DNA from: Pseudomonas guariconensis
GTDB lineage: Bacteria; Pseudomonadota; Gammaproteobacteria; Pseudomonadales; Pseudomonadaceae
Length of the DNA: 64,000 nucleotides
NCBI RefSeq assembly: GCF_900102675.1
Contig: NZ_FMYX01000002.1
Location: 310,001 to 374,000 of the forward strand
Direction: 5' to 3'
Shown here: piece by piece, positions 1 to 13,221 of the stretch
Layout: each line of letters begins with the position of its first letter
How positions within the stretch are numbered: the stretch's first letter is position 1
Notes under the pieces: model-generated
What the model was told of the DNA's origin: nothing
The model's database searches: none
Seen by the model: the letters and a program-made list of their open reading frames with translations, nothing else
Made by a program: the position numbers and the translations under genes

Positions 1-627
1 CGCCAGCAGTTGATCGAAGCCACGTTGCAGGCGGTCGATCAGGTGGGACTGGGAGATGCCAGCATTGCGCTGATTGCCCGTTTGGCCGGTGTGTCGAACG
101 GCATCATCAGTCACTACTTTCGGGACAAGAACGGCCTGATCGCAGCGACGATGGGTTACATCATGAGCATGCTCAACGAAGGCGTTGCGGCGCGTCGCCA
201 GGCACTGACGGACGACAGCCCGCGCGCCCACCTGAAAGTGATCATCGAGGGCAACTTCGATGCGAGCCAGGTGAACGGCCCGGCAATGAAAACCTGGTTG
301 GCCTTCTGGGCCTCCAGCATGCACCAGCCAGACCTGCACAGGTTGCAGCGGATCAACGACCACCGCTTGTATTCCAACCTGTGCTGCCAGTTCCGTCGCG
401 TCCTGCCGCTCTACCATGCGCGCAAGGCTGCCCGCGGACTGGCGGCCCTGATCGATGGCCTGTGGCTGCGTGGCGCGCTGTCCGGTGATGCATTCGACAC
501 CGACCAGGCAATACGGATTGCTTACGAATACATGGATCTACAACTGGCTAAACAGCAGAGTCTGGACACTACCGACCAGGCCTCTGAACAACCGCGCGCG
601 GCGATTGCCAACCAGGCAGGAGCGTGA
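1..627 (+). CDS. betI: Transcriptional repressor BetI (5'-truncated by window edge)
   Basis: TetR-family repressor of choline-to-betaine genes. The reading frame is open from base 1, and the first codons ([10 protein letters not shown]) match the start of the BetI DNA-binding domain, so roughly ten N-terminal residues lie outside the window. The helix-turn-helix is visible as [19 protein letters not shown] at about residues 20-40 of the visible part, followed by the all-helical ligand-binding domain. The C-terminal end (after [10 protein letters not shown]) runs about 20 residues past what I expect for BetI and looks like low-complexity tail. It lies 38 bp upstream of betB in the usual betI-betB-betA order. 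Family knowledge: BetI represses the operon and is relieved by choline. Confidence 0.93.
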   Translation, partial: RQQLIEATLQAVDQVGLGDASIALIARLAGVSNGIISHYFRDKNGLIAATMGYIMSMLNEGVAARRQALTDDSPRAHLKVIIEGNFDASQVNGPAMKTWLAFWASSMHQPDLHRLQRINDHRLYSNLCCQFRRVLPLYHARKAARGLAALIDGLWLRGALSGDAFDTDQAIRIAYEYMDLQLAKQQSLDTTDQASEQPRAAIANQAGA

Positions 628-665
628 CGCGGTAGCCAACCACACACTGCACTTGCGAGGACACT

Positions 666-2138
666 ATGGCCCGTTTCGGAACGCAAAAACTCTACATTGA
701 TGGTGGTTACGTCGACGCTAGCACCGACGCCACTTTCGAAGCCATCAACCCGGCCACCGGCGAAGTCCTCGCCCACGTGCAACGTGCCACCCAGGCTGAC
801 GTCGAGCGCGCCGTCGAAAGCGCCGAGCGTGGCCAGAAAGTCTGGGCCGCAATGACCGCCATGCAGCGTTCGCGCATCCTGCGCCGCGCCGTCGAGATCC
901 TGCGCGAGCGCAACGACGAGCTGGCCATGCTGGAAACCCTGGACACCGGCAAGTCCTATTCCGAAACCCGTTACGTCGACATCGTCACCGGCGCCGACGT
1001 GCTGGAATACTACGCAGGCCTGGTTCCTGCCATCGAAGGCGAGCAGATCCCGCTGCGCGAGAGCTCCTTCGTCTACACCCGCCGCGAGCCACTGGGCGTG
1101 ACCGCCGGCATCGGTGCCTGGAACTACCCGATCCAGATCGCCCTGTGGAAATCCGCCCCGGCCCTGGCCGCCGGCAACGCCATGATCTTCAAGCCTTCGG
1201 AAGTCACCTCGCTGACCACCCTGAAGCTGGCCGAGATCTACACCGAAGCCGGCCTGCCGGACGGCGTGTTCAACGTCCTGACCGGCAGCGGTCGCGAAGT
1301 GGGCACCTGGCTGACCGAGCACCCGCGCATCGAGAAAGTCTCCTTCACCGGCGGCACCACCACCGGCAAGAAAGTCATGGCCAGCGCCTCGAGCTCCACG
1401 CTCAAGGAAGTCACCATGGAACTGGGCGGCAAGTCGCCGCTGATCATCTGCGACGACGCCGACCTGGACAAGGCCGCCGACATCGCCATGATGGCCAACT
1501 TCTACAGCTCCGGTCAGGTCTGCACCAACGGCACCCGCGTATTCATCCCGTCGTCGATGAAAGCGGCCTTCGAAGCCAAGATCGCCGAACGCGTCGCCCG
1601 CATCCGTGCCGGCAACCCGGAAGACGAGAACACCAACTTCGGTCCGCTGGTCAGCTTCGCGCACATGGAAAGCGTCCTGGGCTACATCGCCAAGGGCAAG
1701 GAAGAAGGTGCCCGCGTCCTGTGCGGCGGCGAGCGTCTGATGGCCGGTGACTTCGCCAAGGGCGCGTTCGTTGCCCCGACCGTCTTCACCGACTGCACCG
1801 ACGACATGACCATCGTCAAGGAAGAGATCTTCGGCCCGGTCATGAGCATCCTGACCTACGAAACCGAAGAAGAAGTCATCCGTCGCGCCAACGACACCGA
1901 GTACGGCCTGGCCGCCGGCGTCTGCACCAACGACATCAGCCGCGCCCACCGCATCATCCACAAGCTCGAAGCGGGCATCTGCTGGATCAACGCCTGGGGC
2001 GAATCGCCGGCCGAAATGCCGGTCGGCGGTTACAAGCAGTCGGGTGTCGGCCGTGAGAACGGTGTCAGCTCGCTGGCTCAATACACTCGCATCAAGTCGG
2101 TCCAGGTCGAGCTGGGCGGCTACAACTCGGTTTTCTGA
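666..2138 (+). CDS. betB: Betaine aldehyde dehydrogenase
   Basis: NAD(P)+-dependent oxidation of betaine aldehyde to glycine betaine, the second step of osmoprotectant synthesis from choline. The protein has 490 residues, the normal length for pseudomonad BetB. Aldehyde dehydrogenase motifs are intact: the general base E252 in MELGGKSPL and the nucleophile C286 in [10 protein letters not shown]. The cofactor loop FTGGTTTGK is at about 227-235. The ATG follows a GCGAGGACACT leader. It lies between betI and betA on the same strand; a GC-rich hairpin follows its stop codon before betA. Confidence 0.97.
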   Translation: MARFGTQKLYIDGGYVDASTDATFEAINPATGEVLAHVQRATQADVERAVESAERGQKVWAAMTAMQRSRILRRAVEILRERNDELAMLETLDTGKSYSETRYVDIVTGADVLEYYAGLVPAIEGEQIPLRESSFVYTRREPLGVTAGIGAWNYPIQIALWKSAPALAAGNAMIFKPSEVTSLTTLKLAEIYTEAGLPDGVFNVLTGSGREVGTWLTEHPRIEKVSFTGGTTTGKKVMASASSSTLKEVTMELGGKSPLIICDDADLDKAADIAMMANFYSSGQVCTNGTRVFIPSSMKAAFEAKIAERVARIRAGNPEDENTNFGPLVSFAHMESVLGYIAKGKEEGARVLCGGERLMAGDFAKGAFVAPTVFTDCTDDMTIVKEEIFGPVMSILTYETEEEVIRRANDTEYGLAAGVCTNDISRAHRIIHKLEAGICWINAWGESPAEMPVGGYKQSGVGRENGVSSLAQYTRIKSVQVELGGYNSVF

Positions 2139-2156
2139 ACCCTGTCTAGCTAGCCA

Positions 2157-2180
2157 CGCCCGTGCCGCTGCGCACGGGCG
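2157..2180 (+). terminator. GC-rich hairpin between betB and betA
   Basis: A perfect 9-bp stem (CGCCCGTGC / GCACGGGCG) with a 6-base loop lies 19 bp after the betB stop and is followed by TTTCC, so the U-tract is weak. It could be a partial terminator or an mRNA-processing/stability element that lowers betA relative to betB. Seen directly in sequence; the function is inferred. Confidence 0.4.
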
Positions 2181-2219
2181 TTTCCGCTCCCTGATCACCG
2201 CCAACATGAGGGTACTTTC

Positions 2220-3917
2220 ATGTCCAAAGAATACGATTACATCATCGTCGGTGCCGGCTCCGCCGGTAACACCCTGGCGACCCGCCTGACCGAAGATGCC
2301 GGCGTCACTGTACTGCTGCTGGAAGCCGGTGGCCCCGACTACCGCTTCGACTTCCGTACCCAGATGCCAGCCGCCCTGGCCTTCCCGCTGCAGGGCCGTC
2401 GCTACAACTGGGCATACGAAACCGATCCTGAGCCGCACATGAACAACCGCCGCATGGAGTGTGGCCGTGGCAAGGGCCTGGGTGGCTCTTCGCTGATCAA
2501 CGGCATGTGCTATATCCGCGGCAACGCCATGGATTTCGACGGCTGGGCGAAATTGCCAGGCCTCGAAGACTGGACCTACCTGGACTGCCTGCCGTACTTC
2601 CGCAAGGCCGAAACCCGCGATATCGGCCCGAACGACTACCACGGCGGCGAAGGCCCGGTCAGCGTGACCACGCCTAAAGCCGGCAACAACCCACTGTTCC
2701 ACGCCATGGTCGAAGCCGGCGTGCAGGCGGGTTACCCACGTACCGAAGACCTCAACGGCTACCAGCAGGAAGGCTTCGGTCCGATGGACCGTACCGTGAC
2801 CAAGAACGGTCGTCGCTCCAGCACCGCCCGCGGCTATCTGGACCAGGCCAAGAAGCGTCCGAATCTGACCATCGTCACCCACGCCCTGACCGACCGCGTG
2901 CTGTTCGACGGCAAGCGCGCCATCGGCGTGACCTACCTGGTCGGCGACAGCGAAGAGCGCGTCGAAGCCCGCGCCCGCAAGGAAGTCATCGTCAGCTCCG
3001 GCGCCATCGCCTCGCCGCAGCTGCTGCAGCGCTCCGGCGTCGGTCCGCGCGAACTGCTCGAAAGCCTCGACATCCCGGTCGTCCACGACCTGCCAGGCGT
3101 CGGCGAGAACCTGCAGGACCACCTGGAGCTGTACCTGCAATACGCGTGCACCCAGCCGGTTTCGCTGTACCCGTCGCTGCTGTGGTGGAACCAGCCAGCC
3201 ATTGGCGCTGAATGGATGTTCAACGGCACTGGCATCGGCGCCAGCAACCAGTTCGAGGCAGGCGGTTTCATCCGCACCCGTCCTGAGTTCGAATGGCCGA
3301 ACATCCAGTACCACTTCCTGCCGGTTGCGATCAATTACAACGGCTCCAACGGCGTGAAGGAACACGGTTTCCAGGCCCACATGGGTTCGATGCGCTCGCC
3401 TAGCCGTGGCCGCATCAGACTCAAGTCCAAGGATCCGCGCCAGCACCCAAGCATCCTGTTCAACTACATGGCCACCGAGCAGGACTGGCAGGAATTCCGC
3501 GACGGCATCCGCCTGACCCGCGAGATCATGGCCCAGCCGGCGCTGGATCCATACCGTGGTCGCGAGATCAGCCCGGGCGCCCACGTGCAGACCGACGAGG
3601 AACTGGACAAGTTCATCCGCGAGCACGCCGAAACCGCCTTCCACCCGTCCTGCTCGTGCAAGATGGGCACCGACGACATGGCAGTGGTCGATGGCGAAGG
3701 CCGCGTGCACGGCATGCAGGGCCTGCGTGTGGTCGACGCATCGATCATGCCGATCATCATCACCGGCAACCTCAATGCCACCACGATCATGATCGCCGAG
3801 AAAATCTCGGACAAGATCCGTGGCCGCAAGCCGCTGCCGCGCAGCACCGCCAAGTACTACGTGGCCAATGGCGCACCGGTGAAGGGCAAGCCTATGCGCG
3901 AGGTCAAGCAGGGCTGA
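2220..3917 (+). CDS. betA: Choline dehydrogenase
   Basis: FAD-dependent GMC-family oxidoreductase, normally membrane-associated, that oxidises choline to betaine aldehyde. The 565-residue protein has the N-terminal dinucleotide-binding motif ([17 protein letters not shown]), the GMC signature region around [15 protein letters not shown], and the C-terminal active-site stretch [13 protein letters not shown] containing the catalytic histidine. A second His/Asn region follows in [14 protein letters not shown]. The ATG is preceded by ATGAGGGTACTTTC, with GAGGG as the ribosome binding site. It is the last gene of betIBA and is followed by a REP pair and a clear intrinsic terminator. Confidence 0.97.
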   Translation: MSKEYDYIIVGAGSAGNTLATRLTEDAGVTVLLLEAGGPDYRFDFRTQMPAALAFPLQGRRYNWAYETDPEPHMNNRRMECGRGKGLGGSSLINGMCYIRGNAMDFDGWAKLPGLEDWTYLDCLPYFRKAETRDIGPNDYHGGEGPVSVTTPKAGNNPLFHAMVEAGVQAGYPRTEDLNGYQQEGFGPMDRTVTKNGRRSSTARGYLDQAKKRPNLTIVTHALTDRVLFDGKRAIGVTYLVGDSEERVEARARKEVIVSSGAIASPQLLQRSGVGPRELLESLDIPVVHDLPGVGENLQDHLELYLQYACTQPVSLYPSLLWWNQPAIGAEWMFNGTGIGASNQFEAGGFIRTRPEFEWPNIQYHFLPVAINYNGSNGVKEHGFQAHMGSMRSPSRGRIRLKSKDPRQHPSILFNYMATEQDWQEFRDGIRLTREIMAQPALDPYRGREISPGAHVQTDEELDKFIREHAETAFHPSCSCKMGTDDMAVVDGEGRVHGMQGLRVVDASIMPIIITGNLNATTIMIAEKISDKIRGRKPLPRSTAKYYVANGAPVKGKPMREVKQG

Positions 3918-3945
3918 ACCTGTCCCGGCTTGTCCGTGACCAACG

Positions 3946-4019
3946 CCGCTCCCACAGGGATATCGCTGCCCATAAGCGCAGCGCAGTACCTGTAGGAGCG
4001 GGCTTGCCCCGCGATAGCG
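3946..4019. repeat. REP element pair downstream of betA
   Basis: An inverted pair of P. putida-type REP sequences: CCGCTCCCACAGG at 3946-3958 faces CCTGTAGGAGCGGGCTTGCC starting at 3989, with GATATCGC and GCGATA also opposed. The same core recurs at 9322, 27358, 31036 and 56070 in this window. It is non-coding and intergenic. Confidence 0.75.
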
Positions 4020-4040
4020 CCCGTACTGGCAACACCTGAA

Positions 4041-4066
4041 AAGGCACCCTCCGGGGTGCCTTTTTC
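4041..4066 (+). terminator. Intrinsic terminator of betIBA
   Basis: A 7-bp stem GGCACCC / GGGTGCC with a 4-base TCCG loop, flanked by AA and followed by TTTTTCATTTT. This is a canonical Rho-independent terminator. It lies after the REP pair and before the antiporter gene. Confidence 0.8.
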
Positions 4067-4181
4067 ATTTTCAGAAACGCTTTACAGGCTGCCAATTCAT
4101 CAGGTTAGAATCGATTGGCACGCGACCTGCTAGTCAACGCTATCAAGTCCTTTTTCCCCGCGATGTACCGGAGTACTGCCT

Positions 4182-5924
<1,743 letters not shown>

Positions 5925-5959
5925 ACTTCGATTTGCCTCGTTTCGCAAGAATTCTGCCT

Positions 5960-8900
5960 ATGTCCCTGCGTGTGTCCCTCCGCGCAGCCCTGCTCGGGCT
6001 GTGCCTGTCCCTCTCGTTCGCCGTCATGGCGGCCGAGGTCCCGACCACCGCCAGCGTCCAGCACAGCCTCGACAAGATCGCCGAGCGCAAACTTCCGGAA
6101 GCCGAGCAGAAGGCCCTGCAGCAAGTGCTCGAGCAGACCCTGGTCCTGCTCGCCAGCAAGGAAGACAGCGAAAAGAAACTCGCCGAGCTCAAACAGCAGC
6201 TGGCCAGCGCGCCCAACGAGATCCGTGACGGTCAACGCGAGCTGACCAAGCTCAAGCAAACCAAGAGCGTGCCGGTGGCTGAGCGCTATGCCAACCTGGC
6301 CGTACCCCAGCTGGAGCAGATGCTCAGCGAGCGCAGCACTGAGCAAGGCGAACTGCAAAAAGCGCTCTCCGAAGCCAACAGCCTGATCATCAACTCCCAG
6401 ACCCGCCCTGAACGGGCCCAGGCCGAAATCAGCAGCAGCCAGACCCGCATCCAGCAGATCAACAGCAGCCTAAAATCGGGCAAGGACGGCGGCAAACCGA
6501 TTTCCGCAGACCAACGCAACCAGCTCAACGCCGAGCTGGCCGCGCTCAATGCACGCATGGCTCTGCGCCGCCAGGAAATGACCAGCAACAGCCAACTGCA
6601 GGATCTGGGCAATGCCCGCCACGACCTGTTGATCGAGCGCGCCGCGCGCCTAGAGCAAGAAATCCAGGAGCTGCAGACGCTGATCAACGACAAGCGTCTG
6701 GCCCAGTCCCAGCAGACCGTCACCCAACAGTCGCTCGAAGCCCAGAAGGCCGGCAGCAGCACCTTGCTGGCCACCGAGAGCACCGCCAACGTCAAGCTTT
6801 CGGACTACCTGCTCAAGAGCACCGACCGGCTCAACGAGGTCACCCAGCAGAACCTGCGCACCAAACAGCAACTCGACAGCCTGACCCAGGCCGACCAGGC
6901 TCTGGACGAACAGATCGACGTGCTCAAGGGCAGCCTGCTGCTATCGAAGATCCTCTACAAGCAAAAGCAATCCCTGCCGCACCTGAAAGTCGATCGCAAC
7001 CTGGCCGACCAGATCGCCGACATTCGCCTCTATCAGTTCGAGATCAATCAGCAGCGCGAGCAGATGAGCAGCCCCTCGACCTACGTCGACAAGCTGCTGG
7101 CCGCCCAGCCCGAGGAAGAGGCCACACCACAGCTGCGCAAGGCCTTGCTGGAGGTGGTGATCACCCGCAGCGACCTGCTCGAGCGCCTGAACCGCGAGCT
7201 GTCGGCGCTGCTCAATGAGTCCATCACCCTGCAGCTGAACCAGAAGCAATTGCTCAGCACCGCCCAAAGTCTGCGCACCACCCTGGAAGAGCAGATGTTC
7301 TGGATTCCCAGCAACAAGCCGCTGGACTGGGAGTGGCTGAGCCATGTGCCCGAGCGGTTTGCCGACCAGGTCGCCAACCTGCCATGGGGCTCGGGCCTCA
7401 AGGAGCTGACCGACGGCCTGGCGCAGCGCCCGCTGTTGTTCCTGCCGCTGCTGCTGGTGATCGGCGCACTGCTATGGCGGCGCAAGTACCTCTATCAGCG
7501 CCTGGGCAAGGTTCACCAGGACATCGGCCACTTCCGTCGCGATAGCCAGTGGCATACGCCCCAGGCGATCCTGATCAATATCCTCCTGGCCATGCCGGTC
7601 GCCCTGGCCCTGGCCCTGGGCAGCTACGCCCTGCAGATCGACGCTCGCGGCCAGAACGCTAACCTGGGCGCCGCCCTGTGGCAGATCGCCCAGGCCTGGC
7701 TGGTGTTCTACACCGCCTACCGCATCCTCGCGCCGGGCGGCGTTGCCGAGATCCACTTCCGCTGGCACAAGCCGCAGGTCGAGTTCCTGCGCGGCTGGGT
7801 GCGCCGACTGGGCACCGTGGTGCTGGCCCTGGTAGGTGTGGTGGCGGTGGCCGAGCATCAGCCGTCGGCCCTGGCCGATGACGTGCTGGGCATCGGTGTG
7901 GTGCTCACCTGCTATGCCCTGATGGCCTGGTTGCTCAGCCGCCTGCTGCTGAGCAGCCCCGCGCACCGAGACACCTCGCTGTTCCGCAAAGCGGTCGGGG
8001 TGGCCTTCACCGCGCTACCCATCGCCCTATTCGTGGCCGTGTGCTTCGGCTACTACTACACCGCGCTCAAGCTCACCGACCGACTCATCTATACCCTTTA
8101 CCTGCTGTTGTTCTGGCTGGTGATCGAGGCCGCGTTCGTACGCGGGCTCTCGGTTGCGGCCCGGCGCCTGGCCTACCAGCGCGCCCTGAGCAAACGCCAG
8201 GCTGCCAAGGAAGGGCTGGACGGCGAGGTGATCGTCGAAGAACCAACCTTGGATATCGAACAGGTCAACCAGCAGTCGCTGCGCCTGATCCGCCTGGCCC
8301 TGCTTGGCGGCTTCATCGCCGGCCTGTACTGGGTCTGGTCGGACCTGATCTCGGTCTTCGCCTATCTCAACAACTTCACCTTGTACGAATACACCAGCGG
8401 CACTGGCGCGGCGGCCAGCATGGTGCCGATCAGCCTGGGCGACCTGCTCGGTGCGTTGGTGATCGTCGGTATCACCTTCGCCCTGGCCGGCAACTTGCCG
8501 GGCCTGCTGGAGGTGCTGGTGCTGTCGCGCCTGAACCTGGCCCAAGGCAGCGCCTACGCCACCACCACGCTGCTCTCCTACACCATCGTGGGTGTGGGCA
8601 TCGTGAGCACCCTGTCGACCCTCGGGGTGAGCTGGGACAAGCTGCAATGGCTGGTGGCGGCCCTGTCGGTGGGCCTGGGCTTCGGCATGCAGGAGATCTT
8701 CGCCAACTTCATCTCCGGCATCATGATTCTGTTCGAGCGCCCCGTGCGCATCGGCGACACCATCACCATCGGCAATCTATCCGGCACGGTGAGCAAGATC
8801 CGCATCCGTGCGACCACCATCACCGACTTCGACCGCAAGGACATCATCGTCCCCAACAAGACCTTCATCACAGGCCAGCTGATCAACTGGTCCCTGACCG

Positions 8901-9268
8901 ACACCGTCACCCGCGTCACGCTCAAGCTGGGCATCGACTACGGCTCGGATTTGGATCTGGTGCGCGAACTGCTGCTCAAGGGCGCCCACGAAAACCCACG
9001 GGTGCTCAAGGATCCTGAGCCGATCGTGTACTTCCTCAACTTCGGCGAAAGCTCGCTGGACCACGAACTGCGCATGCACGTCCGCGACCTGGGCGACCGC
9101 AACCCGACGCTGGACGAGATCAACCGCTACATCAACCGCGAGTTCAAGGCGCACAACATCAAGATCTCGGTGCGCCAGGTCGAGGTGTTCCTGATGGACA
9201 TGCAAGGCGGCAAACAGCAGTTGATTCCGGTGGAGAACCCGAAACCGGATGGCACTGCACCGGCCTGA
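5960..9268 (+). CDS. mscK: Large mechanosensitive channel, MscK/KefA type
   Basis: Large MscS-superfamily channel that opens on membrane tension after osmotic downshock. I start it at the ATG at 5960 because the next 25 residues form a signal peptide (RAALLGLCLSLSFAVMA then AEVPT); an in-frame ATG upstream overlaps the antiporter gene and adds unlikely sequence. Residues ~30-440 are a Gln/Glu/Leu-rich periplasmic coiled coil. From ~490 come multiple membrane helices, then the conserved pore helix and beta domain at ~880-985 (VGLGFGMQEIFANFISG, PVRIGDTITIG, VPNKTFITGQLINWSL). At about 1102 residues it matches MscK rather than the small MscS. Alternative name: MscM/YjeP-like. Confidence 0.9.
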   Translation: MSLRVSLRAALLGLCLSLSFAVMAAEVPTTASVQHSLDKIAERKLPEAEQKALQQVLEQTLVLLASKEDSEKKLAELKQQLASAPNEIRDGQRELTKLKQTKSVPVAERYANLAVPQLEQMLSERSTEQGELQKALSEANSLIINSQTRPERAQAEISSSQTRIQQINSSLKSGKDGGKPISADQRNQLNAELAALNARMALRRQEMTSNSQLQDLGNARHDLLIERAARLEQEIQELQTLINDKRLAQSQQTVTQQSLEAQKAGSSTLLATESTANVKLSDYLLKSTDRLNEVTQQNLRTKQQLDSLTQADQALDEQIDVLKGSLLLSKILYKQKQSLPHLKVDRNLADQIADIRLYQFEINQQREQMSSPSTYVDKLLAAQPEEEATPQLRKALLEVVITRSDLLERLNRELSALLNESITLQLNQKQLLSTAQSLRTTLEEQMFWIPSNKPLDWEWLSHVPERFADQVANLPWGSGLKELTDGLAQRPLLFLPLLLVIGALLWRRKYLYQRLGKVHQDIGHFRRDSQWHTPQAILINILLAMPVALALALGSYALQIDARGQNANLGAALWQIAQAWLVFYTAYRILAPGGVAEIHFRWHKPQVEFLRGWVRRLGTVVLALVGVVAVAEHQPSALADDVLGIGVVLTCYALMAWLLSRLLLSSPAHRDTSLFRKAVGVAFTALPIALFVAVCFGYYYTALKLTDRLIYTLYLLLFWLVIEAAFVRGLSVAARRLAYQRALSKRQAAKEGLDGEVIVEEPTLDIEQVNQQSLRLIRLALLGGFIAGLYWVWSDLISVFAYLNNFTLYEYTSGTGAAASMVPISLGDLLGALVIVGITFALAGNLPGLLEVLVLSRLNLAQGSAYATTTLLSYTIVGVGIVSTLSTLGVSWDKLQWLVAALSVGLGFGMQEIFANFISGIMILFERPVRIGDTITIGNLSGTVSKIRIRATTITDFDRKDIIVPNKTFITGQLINWSLTDTVTRVTLKLGIDYGSDLDLVRELLLKGAHENPRVLKDPEPIVYFLNFGESSLDHELRMHVRDLGDRNPTLDEINRYINREFKAHNIKISVRQVEVFLMDMQGGKQQLIPVENPKPDGTAPA

Positions 9269-9321
9269 GTGCACTCGAATACTTTATTCTGTGCACAACC
9301 CTTGCGAGGGCTACGCCCTCG

Positions 9322-10889
<1,568 letters not shown>

Positions 10890-10991
10890 ATGCCCTGCCA
10901 GGGCTGTCGCCAGTATTCACAAGATGTGGCTGCTTCAGATCAGGCCCCGTGGGCGCTGCGACAGCCTGCGATAAACCGAACAGGAGATGAA

Positions 10992-11426
10992 ATGTCCGAA
11001 CCTCTGCTGATTCCCTGCCCCCATTGCAACGGCCTCAACCGCCTGCCCGCCGAACGCCTGGGGGACCACCCCAAGTGTGGACGCTGCAAGCAAGAGGTAC
11101 TGCTGGCCACGCCGTTCGACCTCGATGAACGCAGCTACGCCAGCCAGATCAAAGGCGATTTGCCCCTGCTGCTGGACGTCTGGGCAGACTGGTGCGGGCC
11201 GTGCAAATCGTTCGCCCCGGTCTTCGAACAAGCCGCCCGCCAGCTTGCCGGGCGCTGTCGCCTGGCCAAGCTGGACAGCGAGGCCAACCGCAACCTCGCC
11301 GGTCAGTTGGGCATCCGCTCGATCCCCAGCCTGATCCTGTTCAAGAATGGTCGTGAGGTCGCCCGCCAGGCAGGCGCTTTCCCACTCCAGTCTTTGCTGG
11401 AGTGGTTGCGCAGCCAGGGGGTCTAG
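10992..11426 (+). CDS. trxC: Thioredoxin 2 (TrxC) with zinc-binding N-terminus
   Basis: Cytoplasmic disulfide reductase. The 144-residue protein has two N-terminal Cys pairs (CPHC and CGRC) that form the TrxC zinc finger, then a thioredoxin fold with the active site WCGPCK at about residues 67-72 and the cis-Pro region [12 protein letters not shown] chose the ATG at 10992 because AGGAG lies five bases upstream and the N-terminus [12 protein letters not shown] matches TrxC; the frame is open further upstream but unrelated. It overlaps the convergent parA-like gene by 4 bp. Confidence 0.95.
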   Translation: MSEPLLIPCPHCNGLNRLPAERLGDHPKCGRCKQEVLLATPFDLDERSYASQIKGDLPLLLDVWADWCGPCKSFAPVFEQAARQLAGRCRLAKLDSEANRNLAGQLGIRSIPSLILFKNGREVARQAGAFPLQSLLEWLRSQGV

Positions 11427-12196
11427 GCGTTCTCTTCGAGCAGCGCGTGCAGCTCGACGAACTGCTGGGTCAGCTTGTGTCGAGGCTCCAGGTGGATCAA
11501 CGGCAAGCTCGCATGGTGGGATTCACGCATCTTCACCGAACTGGCCAGATACACCGGCAGGACCGGCAAGCCCTCGGCCAGCAACTCGTCGAGCATCTGC
11601 TGCGGCAGGCTGGCGCGTGACTGGAACTGATTGACGACGATGCCCTCGACCAGCAGGTCTTCGTTGTGGTCGTCCTTGAGTTCGTCGATTTCCGCGAGCA
11701 GGCCATACAGCGCCTGGCGTGAGAAGCTGTCGCAGTCGAATGGGATTAGCACCCGATCGGCGGCGATCAACGCAGAAACCGCGTAGAAATTGAGCGCAGG
11801 TGGCGTATCGATGTAGATTCGCTCGTAGTCATCGTCCAGCTCATCGAGCAGTTTGCGCAGCTTGTTGATCTTGTGCTTGGCCTCGAGCTTGGGCTGCAGG
11901 TCGGCCAGTTCCGGGGTCGCAGTGACCACGTGGAGGTTGTCGAACGGCGTTTCGTAGATATCGACCTTGTTCTTCTTGGCAAAGGGCCCGCTGGAGAGGG
12001 TTTGCTTGAAGAAGTCGGCGATGCCCATGGGAATGTCCTCGCCGGTCAGCCCGGTGAGGTACTGGGTGGAGTTGGCCTGGGCATCCAGGTCGATCAACAG
12101 GGTCCGATAGCCTTCACTGGCACTGACCGCCGCCAGGTTGCAGGCGATGCTCGACTTGCCCACGCCACCTTTCTGATTGAACACCACGCGCCGCAT
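11423..12196 (-). CDS. Orphan ParA-family ATPase
   Basis: Deviant Walker A ATPase of the ParA/MinD superfamily. The 257-residue protein opens with [20 protein letters not shown] (deviant Walker A, signature Lys in KGGVGK), then [11 protein letters not shown] (Walker A') and [13 protein letters not shown] (Walker B). It has no N-terminal DNA-binding domain, so it is a small ParA such as those that position chromosomes, plasmids or large protein complexes. No parB-like gene or parS repeat is visible next to it, so the cargo is unknown. The start has a strong ribosome binding site (GGAGGT five bases upstream). It is divergent from the aryl polyene operon and convergent with trxC. Confidence 0.85.
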   Translation of the reverse strand: MRRVVFNQKGGVGKSSIACNLAAVSASEGYRTLLIDLDAQANSTQYLTGLTGEDIPMGIADFFKQTLSSGPFAKKNKVDIYETPFDNLHVVTATPELADLQPKLEAKHKINKLRKLLDELDDDYERIYIDTPPALNFYAVSALIAADRVLIPFDCDSFSRQALYGLLAEIDELKDDHNEDLLVEGIVVNQFQSRASLPQQMLDELLAEGLPVLPVYLASSVKMRESHHASLPLIHLEPRHKLTQQFVELHALLEENA

Positions 12197-12504
12197 GGAA
12201 GACCTCCGTGTATCAACGAATGCCCGAGTATGTGTCCGGCGAGCGACAATGACCAGTACCGCCCGCTCAACCTTTCCTACCCCGGTGCCGATAACCTTCG
12301 TAACCGTTCATCGGAAACCGCGGGTAATCGATCGGAGCGGGTCGACTAGCCAGAGCGTTGTTCATTGGTCATTGTCCAAGGCGTATTTGCTAGCGGTCCC
12401 CTGCACCGGGATAATGCGCGCCACTCGGCGAGTGTGAATCCCTCAGGCCGCTCCGAGCCACTCCGACGCCAAAGGTCGCCCGCAGGGCGGGAAACAAGCA
12501 CATC
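12197..12504. other. 308-bp divergent intergenic region, parA / aryl polyene operon
   Basis: No gene seen. It holds the parA ribosome binding site at its left end (12202-12207 on the minus strand) and the probable promoter of the aryl polyene operon (12387-12415). The transcribed leader of about 85 bases before the GTG at 12505 contains short GC-rich inverted repeats (around 12420-12490) but no obvious riboswitch. Confidence 0.7.
12387..12415 (+). promoter_or_regulatory. Candidate sigma-70 promoter of the aryl polyene operon
   Basis: TTGCTA at 12387-12392 and GATAAT at 12410-12415 are separated by exactly 17 bases (4/6 and 5/6 matches to consensus). Transcription would begin near 12421, about 85 bases before the first gene. 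I see no second promoter of this quality in the following 14.8 kb, where genes overlap or nearly touch. Confidence 0.45.
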
Positions 12505-13221
12505 GTGATCACTTTCAACATCAGCCAATGGCGCGCCTGGGCCCCCGGTCTGCACACGCCTGCCGACTGGCGTGCCTGGGCCGACGGTGAGTCCGTGTCG
12601 CCAGGCGACAGCCAGGTGCCGGACGTGTCCTTCCTTCCGGCCCTGCAGCGCCGGCGCCTGAGCCCGTTGGCACGCATGGCGTTCGCTGTCGGCTGGCCGC
12701 TAGCCGAGGGGTACGAATCGCTGCCGCTGGTGTACGTCTCGCGCCATGGTGAAACCCCGCGCACCTTCTCCATCCTCAACGACCTCGCCCAGGGCGAGCC
12801 GCTCTCGCCCACCCAGTTCAGCCTCTCGGTGCACAATGCGGTGATCGGCCTGTGGTCGATCCTGCGTGGGCAGAGCTGCGAAATGACCGCCCTGGCCGCG
12901 GCCGACGACGGATTCGAACATGGCCTCGTCGAGGCGGCCGGCCTGCTCCATGAAGGCGCGCCAGCCGTATTGCTGATCGTTGCCGAAGAACTGCCGCCAG
13001 CGGCTTATGCACCCTGGATCAGCGACGTACCGCTCTCCTATGCCCTAGGGCTGCTATTGACCCCTGGCGAGCAATGGCAGTTGGACCTGACCCCAGGCAG
13101 CGAAGCCGTCCCTGGCAACATGCCCCACGCCTTGAGCTGGCTGCGCGCCCTGCTGACCGACCAGTCCAGGCTCACCCACCCAGGAAAGCGACGCTCATGG
13201 AACTGGCAACGGCTCGCGTGA
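12505..13221 (+). CDS. APE cluster: ketosynthase-like chain-length factor
   Basis: Small (238 residues) protein of the 'beta-ketoacyl synthase N-terminal-like' family (Ketoacyl-synt_2). It resembles half a ketosynthase: SLSVHNAVIGLWSIL matches the conserved KS stretch, but the region where a KS carries its catalytic Cys reads ALAAADDGFEHGL and has none. In aryl polyene clusters such a protein pairs with a full ketosynthase as chain-length factor (position of apeC in the enterobacterial nomenclature as I recall it). The start is GTG with a poor Shine-Dalgarno; it is the first gene after the candidate promoter. It overlaps the next gene by 25 bp. Confidence 0.82.
   Translation: MITFNISQWRAWAPGLHTPADWRAWADGESVSPGDSQVPDVSFLPALQRRRLSPLARMAFAVGWPLAEGYESLPLVYVSRHGETPRTFSILNDLAQGEPLSPTQFSLSVHNAVIGLWSILRGQSCEMTALAAADDGFEHGLVEAAGLLHEGAPAVLLIVAEELPPAAYAPWISDVPLSYALGLLLTPGEQWQLDLTPGSEAVPGNMPHALSWLRALLTDQSRLTHPGKRRSWNWQRLA

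Noticed and set aside
522..3710. Minus-strand open frame of over 1000 codons opposite betB and betA
   Set aside because: It is exactly antisense to two clear enzymes; long antisense frames arise from the strong G/C third-position bias. The translation is rich in Ala/Val/Gly/His with no domain.
11423..12196. Plasmid or prophage partition module
   Set aside because: No parB, replication, integrase or phage genes and no base-composition shift; both flanks are chromosomal housekeeping genes.
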